A stretch of DNA of 64,000 nt from Pseudomonas sp. Choline-02u-1 (GTDB taxonomy: Bacteria > Pseudomonadota > Gammaproteobacteria > Pseudomonadales > Pseudomonadaceae): positions 124,001 through 188,000 of the forward strand of contig NZ_PJBC01000061.1 in NCBI RefSeq assembly GCF_002836515.1, in the 5' to 3' direction. The notes below the pieces were generated by a model. It searched no databases. It had not been told where the DNA came from and was given only the letters and a program-made list of their open reading frames with translations. Below are positions 8,340 to 15,883 of the stretch, in pieces. The number at the start of each line of letters is the position of its first letter. Within the stretch, counting starts at the first letter, position 1. A program made the position numbers and the translations under genes.

Positions 8340-8954
8340 TCAGAGTCCTTGAGCATGAACGTAAAAGTCGTAGAGCATGAAGGCCGCGCAGATGGCCAGA
8401 GCGATGCCCATCAGTCGATTGAAGAAATTGAAGTAAGACTCCTTGGTGATTCGCTTGCCCAGCACTGCACCCAGCAACGAGTAAATTCCCGGTGCGCCGG
8501 CGCCGCCCAAAGCGATCATGGTCGATACAACCGCGATGCTGATACCGGTGACATGGGCAGCCGGAAACATCACAGTCGTGATGGGCAGAACCACCATCAT
8601 CCCTTTGGGATTCAACGCCTGGATCAAAAAGCCGTTCCAGAATGTCAGTGGTTTATCCGCCGCCTGTGTGTCTTCAGTTTTCCCGGGCAAAACCACTTTT
8701 GAGGTAAACACCTTGAACGCCAGGTACAAGGTGTAAAGCCCCCCGATGAGCGCCAGATAGGGCAGTACGGAACGAGAAATCAACGCTTCGCCCGTGTAAC
8801 CAAAAATAAGGAACAACGCGAACATCGCGCAGCCTACGCCGATGAAAAACCCGACGGTGCGGCGAAACTGTCCGGTAAGTCCGGCGTTCAGGCCCATTAC
8901 ATTGACAGGGCCGGGGCTGTACATGACGCTGAACGCGTAGAGGAAGATTTCCAT
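8340..8954 (-). CDS. LysE-family amino acid exporter (first copy in cluster)
   Basis: A 204-residue membrane protein with about six hydrophobic segments and the LysE signature at the N-terminus (FSVMYSPGPVNVMGLNAG, residues about 8-25), and FLIQALNPKGMMVVLP in mid-protein. It lies 17 bases after the editing-domain-like gene and 1 base before the cupin. It differs clearly from the second LysE in the cluster, so the two are not a recent duplication and may export different intermediates or act in different conditions. Confidence 0.88.
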   Translation of the reverse strand: MEIFLYAFSVMYSPGPVNVMGLNAGLTGQFRRTVGFFIGVGCAMFALFLIFGYTGEALISRSVLPYLALIGGLYTLYLAFKVFTSKVVLPGKTEDTQAADKPLTFWNGFLIQALNPKGMMVVLPITTVMFPAAHVTGISIAVVSTMIALGGAGAPGIYSLLGAVLGKRITKESYFNFFNRLMGIALAICAAFMLYDFYVHAQGL

Positions 8955-8971
8955 GTCGTGATCTCTTGTTT

Positions 8972-10408
8972 TCAGGCCGATTCAAGGCCAAATGTAGAAA
9001 GAATCGAGGTGTAAGCAGACTGATCAATGACTTCGTCATTAGCGACCATCTGCTTTTGCCATTGGTAGAAGGTCCGGAAGGCCGAGACGGGATCGCCCTG
9101 AGTCAGCGCGGTAGTCACTTGAGCGGGGGGCAGGGCGCCGTTCTCTCCCAAACGAGTCGAAAGCTTCTGGCAACCATTGAGGAAGCTGTCGATCTGGTCG
9201 ATTAACGCCTTGCGAATCACCAACACCTTTTCAGGTTCTTCGCCGACCAACAGCGCGAGATCCACCGCTGGATCGCCATCGCTGCGGCTACCGGCATACT
9301 CGACAGACTCGAGTAGCGTCAGCGGGACAAACGCCTCCAGGCCACCCAAATCAAAGATCAGTCCGGCAAGCACGCCTATGTTTTTCTTCTGGATTGCCGC
9401 ATCGACCTGAAGATGATCCGGCCGGTGTGTAACCGTGGTCACCGCAGCCTGAAAACTCGGACTGAAATCCACCCGAACGGGTAATCCTTGTGTGGCGTCC
9501 GGATGAAAAGTCCCGTATTGGGGACTCCAATACAGCTCAGCCCTGTCTGGTGAAGTTTGCTCGATTCGGGCAATCACTTCGCCAGGTATGCGTTTATCTT
9601 CATGCAACCGGGCACTACCCTTGCGCAGAAGGACGTTGATCGTGTTGTTGTGGACGTCCATCGCGGGCTTGCCATCAAGCCAACCGGTGCGGATGGCGAA
9701 ACCAGCTTTCAGCACCGGCGGGGTTGGCATCGAGTGCTCATCGACCTGCGCATCAAGAGAAAGAGCAAAGCGAATCGGCAAACCGACCTGCCTGGCGAAC
9801 TCAAGATCGGTCTTGTTGTGAGCAGGATTAACCAGAACGGCACCTGTACCGAAGTCGGGTTTCACCCAATCGGCGACCCACACGGACATCAGATCGCCAG
9901 TCAATGGATTGCGGACATAGGCACCGGTGAAATAGTTGTCAGCATCGGGGCGTTCGGTCAGCCGTCGTGTGAACCAGTGATATTTGTGTACTGCGATGGC
10001 GCAGGCTGCCGTGCAGGAGCTCCAGTCCGTTACGAATACATCGATGGACTCTTGCGAATCGAACAGCTTCAGCGAACAAATTGCGCCTTGGGACTGACGC
10101 ACACTCTTTCGAATTCGCGCGACGATCTTTTCCGACCAGAATGGAATCTGGGTCGAGATCTGCACCGCGGCATCGCTGGATGGGCCATAGAAGGCTTCGA
10201 ATGAACCATCTTCGAGTGTATTGAAGTGCACTTGGCCGTTTTCCAGCAGCCGGTTCAGCTGCAGGCCCGCCTCGATCTTGTCGGCGGTGACCGGCGCGCA
10301 TTGGGTTGCGCGGCTCATGAACGCGGCGAACAGCGAGCTGCGCTTGAAGCTCAAGTCGGCAGCGTCGCCGGTTTGTGGCTGCTCCAGCAATGCAAAGGTT
10401 TTCATCAT
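8972..10408 (-). CDS. Leucyl-tRNA synthetase editing (CP1) domain-like protein
   Basis: A 478-residue protein that aligns by eye with the LeuRS CP1 editing region over residues about 90-265: a segment WSEKIVARIRKSVRQSQGA matches the LeuRS WPE...RSEGA stretch, FTGAYVRNPLTGDLMSVWVA and DFGTGAVLVNPAHNKTDLEF match its core, and IRTGWLDGKP its end. The Asp after the His (Asp201), universally needed for editing, is kept. The threonine-rich TTRPDT motif is changed to VTDWSS (126-131). There is no HIGH and no KMSKS motif, so it cannot activate leucine. The rest of the C-terminus is only faintly LeuRS-like. Start supported by GGAG upstream (either of two adjacent ATGs). Between the carrier protein and a LysE exporter, it probably acts as a trans-editing resistance factor; this is inference. 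Confidence 0.75.
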   Translation of the reverse strand: MMKTFALLEQPQTGDAADLSFKRSSLFAAFMSRATQCAPVTADKIEAGLQLNRLLENGQVHFNTLEDGSFEAFYGPSSDAAVQISTQIPFWSEKIVARIRKSVRQSQGAICSLKLFDSQESIDVFVTDWSSCTAACAIAVHKYHWFTRRLTERPDADNYFTGAYVRNPLTGDLMSVWVADWVKPDFGTGAVLVNPAHNKTDLEFARQVGLPIRFALSLDAQVDEHSMPTPPVLKAGFAIRTGWLDGKPAMDVHNNTINVLLRKGSARLHEDKRIPGEVIARIEQTSPDRAELYWSPQYGTFHPDATQGLPVRVDFSPSFQAAVTTVTHRPDHLQVDAAIQKKNIGVLAGLIFDLGGLEAFVPLTLLESVEYAGSRSDGDPAVDLALLVGEEPEKVLVIRKALIDQIDSFLNGCQKLSTRLGENGALPPAQVTTALTQGDPVSAFRTFYQWQKQMVANDEVIDQSAYTSILSTFGLESA

Positions 10409-10458
10409 CTTTTCTCCAGTTAAGCCGGTCCACGCAGCTGACGCAGACCGGCCCGGGG

Positions 10459-10689
10459 TTAGGCCGTTTGCTCGGTCAGCGTTGGTTGAATGGCCTTACT
10501 CAATTTGATAACCGAGGAGTTTCGGAACAGTGATTCCATGTTGATGTGAACTTTCAGATCGTCATGCAGTTGGCGTTGGATCTCGGCCATCATCAGGGAG
10601 TGACCACCTACGTCGAAGAAGTCCTCATCCACTTTCAGCTGCGGATAGTTCAGGACGTCTGCACAGATCTTGTGAATAGCGTTCAGCAT
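10459..10689 (-). CDS. Stand-alone peptidyl/acyl carrier protein
   Basis: A 76-residue carrier protein with the phosphopantetheine site DVGGHSLMMAE (Ser31) in the GGHSL form typical of NRPS carrier domains. It begins with the usual ICADVL helix and keeps the family length. Its ATG overlaps the end of the SyrB2-like gene (ATGCTGA, 7 bases shared), so the two proteins are made together. It would be loaded by the adenylation enzyme two genes upstream and present the aminoacyl group to the SyrB2-like enzyme. It needs a phosphopantetheinyl transferase from elsewhere in the genome. Confidence 0.9.
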   Translation of the reverse strand: MLNAIHKICADVLNYPQLKVDEDFFDVGGHSLMMAEIQRQLHDDLKVHINMESLFRNSSVIKLSKAIQPTLTEQTA

Positions 10690-11654
10690 GGAGTTTTCTC
10701 CTCTTTCGCAGAGAACGAGAACGCTTGCCCGCGGTTATTGGCGTTGCGAATTTTGTTGTGGTCGTAGGTGTCCTCACCGGAGACAAGCACCGTCGCGTAG
10801 TCGGCGAGGTCGAATGTTTCGCCGTGCGCGTTATACGTCTTCAGATCGGGATAAACCCGTACATGGGTCGGAACATAGCGACCGGAAATGGCCAGACGGG
10901 TTTGCCGTTCGGTGGTGTTGTCGTGAGAAGCGTGTGCACAGGACGCTGTGAAAATCACGCACTCGCCGGCTTGCAGCTCCATGTCCACCGGGTTTGCACT
11001 TTCAGGATCCCAGGATGGGTCGACCTTGAATTCGGAAAAGTCGTAACCGAAGAATCCGGTGTCGGTCTGGGTGTGCTGGTATTCACCGTTACGCCCCGTA
11101 GAGACGCATTTCTTCTCGTCGTAGTAATACTTTTTGTGCGATCCCGGCAGGAACCGCATGCATGCAGTCTCCTTCGTCGCGGGTGTGAACGCGGTCCATA
11201 CCGTCAGATCGATATAGGCATTCCAATCTGTCTGAGTCGGGACAATGAGCGGATTGCCATCGGTGTAGCTGTAGTCACGAACCTGATGCCATTCGGTACC
11301 CCGGCCGCCAGGAAACTTCGCGAACCATTCCGAGCGCCAGCACAGCAGATCGGCACCCAGAATGCCGCGAAGGTACTTCAGAATTGTTGGGTGCATGATG
11401 TGACGGGACAATTCGGGGATATCGAAATGTCGGTCATAGTTCATGTTGTTGTCGTAAAGAATGTGCGAACGATCATGGTTCGCAGCGCGTAGTGCGCGCA
11501 GGATTTCTGCCGCTTCATCCGGTTCGTAAAGTTTGATCGGACCAATGAAGCCATTCTTTTCGAAGAATTCAATATCCTTCTGAATGTCATCAGTGATCAC
11601 CGCGCTTGCAGGTAATCCAGTCGTTGCAGATATTTTTTGATCCATCTGACTCAT
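10683..11654 (-). CDS. SyrB2-like Fe(II)/2-oxoglutarate enzyme, putative halogenase
   Basis: A 323-residue enzyme strikingly like SyrB2 along its whole length (FEKNGFIGP near residue 31, NYDRH 72-76, GILGADLLCWRSE, GTEWHQ, TVWTAFTPAT, GFFGYDFSEFKVDPSW, SGRYVPTHVRVYPD). SyrB2 chlorinates threonine held on a carrier protein. Iron ligands are His123 and His241; Arg253 would bind 2-oxoglutarate. The third ligand position is Val125 (HQV) where hydroxylases have Asp/Glu and SyrB2 has Ala. Absence of the carboxylate leaves a site for chloride, so halogenation is the best guess, but Val is bulkier than the usual Ala/Gly. It lies 37 bases after the adenylation gene and overlaps the carrier protein gene. 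Confidence 0.85.
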   Translation of the reverse strand: MSQMDQKISATTGLPASAVITDDIQKDIEFFEKNGFIGPIKLYEPDEAAEILRALRAANHDRSHILYDNNMNYDRHFDIPELSRHIMHPTILKYLRGILGADLLCWRSEWFAKFPGGRGTEWHQVRDYSYTDGNPLIVPTQTDWNAYIDLTVWTAFTPATKETACMRFLPGSHKKYYYDEKKCVSTGRNGEYQHTQTDTGFFGYDFSEFKVDPSWDPESANPVDMELQAGECVIFTASCAHASHDNTTERQTRLAISGRYVPTHVRVYPDLKTYNAHGETFDLADYATVLVSGEDTYDHNKIRNANNRGQAFSFSAKEEKTPC

Positions 11655-11691
11655 GTGATGCTTCCTTTTTTGGATGTTGCGTACGCTTGGT

Positions 11692-13242
11692 TCAGGCCAG
11701 GCTCAACAGAGCCTGCCGATCAATCTTGCCGTTCTGGGTAAGGGGAAACTGTTTGCACGCCACATAGCGGCGCGGATGCATGTGGCGGGGCAGAAGACGC
11801 CCGAGCCGATGACCGATATCGCGGATCGGTGGAAGTGCGTCAGCGGTCGCGACGAAGGCAGTCAGCTCGGGATCCTGGTCAGGTACGGCTTGAGTGTTCA
11901 GGACAATAGCGTCCTCGGCAGTTGGCAAGGCGTTGCGAACTCCGTTCTCGATCTCGGACAGATTCACCAGCATCCCTCGGATCTTGATCTGGTTATCCCG
12001 TCTTCCCAGACACACAGATTTGTCCTCAGACAGGTGCCGAGCGTAGTCACCGGTGAAGTACGCCCGCTGTAGGACGCCATCGATGGATATTTCCCGAAAG
12101 CGTTCTGCCTGCAGGGTCGAGTTGTTCAGATAGCCTCTGCCTACCCCAATGCCGGAGATCACGATTTGACCGATATCACCGATCGAAACCTGTCGGTCGT
12201 CGTCATCAAGTATGTCTACCCGGCAGTTACCGACGGGGCTTCCCATCGGAATGCCTTCAACCAGATAGGACTCGTAGTTGGACATCGAATAGGACGTAGC
12301 CACATCGGTACACTCGGCGACACCATATTGGTGAATCAGCTTGCAGGCTGAGCCTTTTTTCCGCGCCCACTCCATCACCCGGGTGGCAGCCAGTGCTTCA
12401 CCTCCGATGAACAAATGCCGTAGCGTCGCGAGACGATCACCCGCCTGGCCGGCCTGGATGATTACGTAGAGAGAACTTGGCGCCAGATGAATACTGCGAA
12501 TCTGGTGACGCTCAATGAGGTCGACGATCTCGTACCCGTCGAACATGGCACTGCTCGTGAGTGAAATCGCCGCACCGCTGTACAGAGGCGTTACAAGGCT
12601 GCGCTGGGAAATGTCGAAACCGAATGCCGATACCAGGAGGCCGTTGGCTTCTTGGTCAAGGCGGTATTCGGCAACATGCCAACTGATCAGATTCGCCCAG
12701 CTGCGATGGGTGATCGCAACTGCTTTCGGAATACCTGTGGTGCCCGACGTGAATACGGTGTAGCAAAGATCATCTTCCTGGGCAGGCGACACCATCGCAG
12801 CGGCGCAAGGGGCTGCCGCCAGTTCCTGGCGCAAGGACTCGATCGCGACGACGGTAAGCGGCAAGTCCTGAAGCAGACCAGCGGCCTTTTCGGATGTAAA
12901 AATGAGTTTGAGGTTCGCCAACTGCTGAATCATCAAAGTCAGCCTGGAGGCGGGATTGGCGGTATCCAGTGGTACATAAGCGGCACCGCTTTTGAGAATG
13001 CCAATAATGCAGACCAGGGTTGAGACAGAGGGCTGAAGAAATATCCCGACGAGGTCTCCCGCTTGTATTCCTTGTTCACCGAGATAGCGAGCCAAAGCGC
13101 TGGTCTCGCGATCCAGTTGCGCGTAAGTCAGTGTTTCATAGGCACTGCGTACAGCAATCGCACTAGGTGTTTCAGTTGCCCAGTACGCTACCTTTTCATG
13201 AATCAAGGGCGTGCGAAGACCCTGCTTATCAGTAACAGACAT
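11692..13242 (-). CDS. Stand-alone NRPS adenylation enzyme
   Basis: A 516-residue amino-acid-activating enzyme of the NRPS type. Core motifs are visible: YTVFTSGTTGIPKAV (A3), FGFDISQ with the Asp that binds the amino group (A4), HQYGVAECTD (A5), YFTGDYARH (A7), GRRDNQIKIRGMLVNLSEIE (A8) and PLTQNGKID with the catalytic Lys (A10). No carrier or condensation domain is fused; the partner carrier is the separate 76-residue protein. Read by eye, the specificity residues are D-I-R-H-F-G-Q-D-V, which I do not recognise as a known substrate. It lies 22 bases after the aldolase gene. Confidence 0.9.
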   Translation of the reverse strand: MSVTDKQGLRTPLIHEKVAYWATETPSAIAVRSAYETLTYAQLDRETSALARYLGEQGIQAGDLVGIFLQPSVSTLVCIIGILKSGAAYVPLDTANPASRLTLMIQQLANLKLIFTSEKAAGLLQDLPLTVVAIESLRQELAAAPCAAAMVSPAQEDDLCYTVFTSGTTGIPKAVAITHRSWANLISWHVAEYRLDQEANGLLVSAFGFDISQRSLVTPLYSGAAISLTSSAMFDGYEIVDLIERHQIRSIHLAPSSLYVIIQAGQAGDRLATLRHLFIGGEALAATRVMEWARKKGSACKLIHQYGVAECTDVATSYSMSNYESYLVEGIPMGSPVGNCRVDILDDDDRQVSIGDIGQIVISGIGVGRGYLNNSTLQAERFREISIDGVLQRAYFTGDYARHLSEDKSVCLGRRDNQIKIRGMLVNLSEIENGVRNALPTAEDAIVLNTQAVPDQDPELTAFVATADALPPIRDIGHRLGRLLPRHMHPRRYVACKQFPLTQNGKIDRQALLSLA

Positions 13243-13264
13243 CGACTTAATTCCTGAAATGAAG

Positions 13265-14260
13265 TCAGCTGGCAGTAGAAAGTCTGGCCGCGGTCTCGAC
13301 GATGATGTCTTCCTGTCCAGCCACTAACTTGCGTTGACCCAACAATTGATAGAGCTGATATTCATCCACGCTGAACTGTTCCGCGGCGCGCCTTATATGC
13401 GGAGCAAACCCTGAGAACAGTCCGTAAATTCCGCTAGCGATATTGGCCGCGCCAATGTGCGGCGTCAGGCAATCGAGATACTGTTCCGAGGTGCGCGCCA
13501 GCCTGGCGATGGATTCGAAGGAACACTGGGTCCGATAGCCCAAGCGATTCAGCACGGCGATCAAAGTCTCCAGCTGCGTATTGCCAGCCCCTGCGCCAAA
13601 GCCCTTGATGCAAGCATCCAGCAGTTGAGCACCCTCCTCGACAGCAGCGAGCGAGTTTGCAACCGCCATGCCGAGGTTATTGTGCGCGTGGAAGCCAAGC
13701 TTGGTGTCGGTAAGCTCCTGTATAGCCTGAATTCGCCAGCGCACATCATCAGGGGTCAGGTAACCCGCACTGTCCATCAGGATAACGGCATCGGCACCAT
13801 AGCTCGCCATGAGCGACGCCTGCTCGGCCAGCAAATCTGGTTCCGCCATATGACTCATCATCAAGACACCGTAGACGGTCTTGCCCTGATTCTTGACCGA
13901 CTCGATATAGGGAGCGGTAATGTTGGCTTCCGTGCAGTGACTGGCTATACGGAAAATATCCACACCGACTTCAATAGCCATTTCAAGATCAGTCGACTTA
14001 CCCAACCCGGGGATGAAGTGAATACCCAGACGTCCGTGTTGGATGGCCGATCTGGCAGTTTCAAGCATTTCCCGATCGTCAATGTTACTCAGCCCCAGAA
14101 GGGCCGAAGAACCGCCTAGTCCGTTGCCATGACCCACTTCAATTACATCGATTCCTGCAACGTCGGCCTGCTCGGCATATAGGCGAATCTGTTCTTTGGA
14201 GAGTTGGTGGCGGACAGCATGGTTGCCATCACGCAAAGTGCAATCAGTAATGGTAATCAT
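13265..14260 (-). CDS. 4-hydroxy-2-oxovalerate aldolase (DmpG/MhpE/BphI type)
   Basis: A 331-residue class II pyruvate aldolase of the DmpG/MhpE family. It has the N-terminal TDCTLRDGNHAVRHQ with the metal Asp and catalytic His, SHCTEANITAPYIE, LMMSHMAEPDLLAEQASLM, FHAHNNLGMAVANS with metal-binding His residues, GAGAGNTQLE, and the C-terminal GQRKLVAGQEDIIV. The reaction is reversible: pyruvate plus an aldehyde gives a 4-hydroxy-2-oxoacid. In meta-cleavage operons it runs in the cleaving direction, but no ring-cleavage or hydratase gene is nearby, so synthesis is more likely here. Its start overlaps the stop of the dehydrogenase gene (ATGA), matching their usual complex. Confidence 0.9.
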   Translation of the reverse strand: MITITDCTLRDGNHAVRHQLSKEQIRLYAEQADVAGIDVIEVGHGNGLGGSSALLGLSNIDDREMLETARSAIQHGRLGIHFIPGLGKSTDLEMAIEVGVDIFRIASHCTEANITAPYIESVKNQGKTVYGVLMMSHMAEPDLLAEQASLMASYGADAVILMDSAGYLTPDDVRWRIQAIQELTDTKLGFHAHNNLGMAVANSLAAVEEGAQLLDACIKGFGAGAGNTQLETLIAVLNRLGYRTQCSFESIARLARTSEQYLDCLTPHIGAANIASGIYGLFSGFAPHIRRAAEQFSVDEYQLYQLLGQRKLVAGQEDIIVETAARLSTAS

Positions 14261-15147
14261 GCGGCGCTACGCTCCCAGCAGGCAGAGTGGAATTCGGCTA
14301 CTGCAATCGCGGCACAATTGATGATGTCGAGGTTGCCTGCATAGGCGGGAAGGTAATCACCGCTACCGCGCACCGTTACACTCATTGCCAGGTGGCCTTT
14401 CGACTCGATTGGTTCCAGTACCATCTGATAGCCAGGCACGTATTGTTGAACACGAGCAACCATCTGCCTGACAGTAGCCCGCACCTTCTCGATGCATTCG
14501 TAACGGCCCTTGGCAAATACCGTCGTCTGCATGTCGATGCCAGGTTTGGCCGGATTGATGTTCAGAACTGCCTTGGTTAAACCCGCACCGCTAAAGTGTC
14601 GTAACGCTTGCTCGGTGGTCAAAATGTATTGATTAATGTTTTCCCGCGTCGCGAGTCCGGCGCTGTCCGATGCGATGGTCGAAGCAACTTCGATGTACTC
14701 CAGAGATTCGAACGATTGAGCAATCGCGTACGCCAACGGAATACTCGCCTGGCCGCCACAAGTAACCAGATTCACGTTGCGTTCACTGGCGATGCTGTCG
14801 AGGTTGATCGAAGGCACGCAAATTGCGCCGAGCTTTGCCGGGGTCATATCAATCGCCAGGAGGTTAGCCCTGCGAAATACCTGATCGTTCATTCTGTGCG
14901 ATTGAGCAGACGTCGCGTCGAAAACAATATCGAGCTCAGTGGCGTGTTGAGCCAGGAACTCAATACCATCTGACGAAGTAGCGATGCCCAATTCGCGGGC
15001 CCTAGCCAAGCCTTCGCTATTGGAGCTGCGTCCGATCACCATTCTGAGATCCAGATGATGAGAGCGCATCGCCTTGTACATCAGGTCGATTCCTATGCTT
15101 CCCGATCCGATTATCGCTGCGCGCTTGCGAGGTATTACTGATTCCAT
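14257..15147 (-). CDS. Acylating acetaldehyde dehydrogenase (DmpF/MhpF/BphJ type)
   Basis: A 296-residue CoA-acylating aldehyde dehydrogenase. The Rossmann motif AAIIGSGSIGIDLMYK is at the N-terminus and the catalytic Cys lies in NLVTCGGQASIPLAYAI. The start at ATG 15147 has AGGAG at good spacing; an in-frame ATG at 15171 is an alternative. With the aldolase it forms the channelled pair that passes the aldehyde directly; run in reverse it would reduce an acyl-CoA to aldehyde for condensation with pyruvate. It is the first gene of the minus-strand cluster, so the operon promoter should lie just upstream (15150-15244). Confidence 0.88.
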   Translation of the reverse strand: MESVIPRKRAAIIGSGSIGIDLMYKAMRSHHLDLRMVIGRSSNSEGLARARELGIATSSDGIEFLAQHATELDIVFDATSAQSHRMNDQVFRRANLLAIDMTPAKLGAICVPSINLDSIASERNVNLVTCGGQASIPLAYAIAQSFESLEYIEVASTIASDSAGLATRENINQYILTTEQALRHFSGAGLTKAVLNINPAKPGIDMQTTVFAKGRYECIEKVRATVRQMVARVQQYVPGYQMVLEPIESKGHLAMSVTVRGSGDYLPAYAGNLDIINCAAIAVAEFHSACWERSAA

Positions 15148-15244
15148 TTTTGCTGACTCCTGACCTGACATCCATCCCCGTTACCTCGCTCGGGACTCTG
15201 TTCCTCAGAGTCCCTAACCCGTTTAGAAACCTTAAGCCAGCAGG

Positions 15245-15829
15245 TTGGGGGATTGCTTGTACGTTCTTGGGTTCAGAGAGGAAATGGAGAAGATTCATCG
15301 GCGCAGGCAACCGAGCGCCCTCGTCCTTTGCAAACAAGGGAGCGGCTGGCGGGATCCTGCCGGTGTTGCTAGGGAGCTGTATGAGCATGCAGCAGCTCGC
15401 AGGCACACAGCCCCATCGGTTTGGTATGTCTTTGAAAAAGACAGTGCCGTGCTTCAGCATCTCGCAGAGCTGAGCATATGGTGGGGTGGCTCGCCTACTA
15501 GTGACGATCCATGGTTACTCTTGGCATATCTGACCCAATCAGGGAAGCTTGAGGTGCTTTTTGAGGAATACTTCTCCAATCTAATTGGAAGCGTGACAGC
15601 GGGCAGAGGTACCTTTCGGCCCAATGATCTGATCGTCACTGGAGAAGCTATGGATGGCAGCAAGGCCTCCGTTACTTCACCTTTAAGGAACATTCAGCCT
15701 ATATCTGCACCGACGAAGCATCGCCCATACTCGGAAGTACTTCGAGAGCGCTTACTGGCAATTGCCGGGCAAGGAGATGCAACGTCGCCACAAATTGACC
15801 AGTTAGCTGCTATTGACCTGGGTCTCTGA
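15245..15829 (+). CDS. Hypothetical protein, possibly a gene remnant
   Basis: An open frame of up to 194 residues (TTG 15245 or ATG 15285). It contains tryptophan-rich segments (SVWYVFEKDS, ELSIWWGGSPTSDDPW) and ends with a Leu-rich tail. I recognise no domain and no signal peptide. The ribosome site is poor for both starts. It lies between the divergent biosynthetic operon and the convergent HAD gene, at the junction of the two accessory blocks, so it may be the leftover of an earlier insertion. Confidence 0.4.
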   Translation: MGDCLYVLGFREEMEKIHRRRQPSALVLCKQGSGWRDPAGVARELYEHAAARRHTAPSVWYVFEKDSAVLQHLAELSIWWGGSPTSDDPWLLLAYLTQSGKLEVLFEEYFSNLIGSVTAGRGTFRPNDLIVTGEAMDGSKASVTSPLRNIQPISAPTKHRPYSEVLRERLLAIAGQGDATSPQIDQLAAIDLGL

Positions 15830-15883
15830 CCTGCATCGGCTAAACGTTACTGGTGCTGCACAACTGTAGATGTAACTGGGAGA

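Noticed and set aside
8972..10408. A full-length duplicate leucyl-tRNA synthetase
   Set aside because: At 478 residues it is about half the usual size and has neither the HIGH nor the KMSKS ATP-binding motif.
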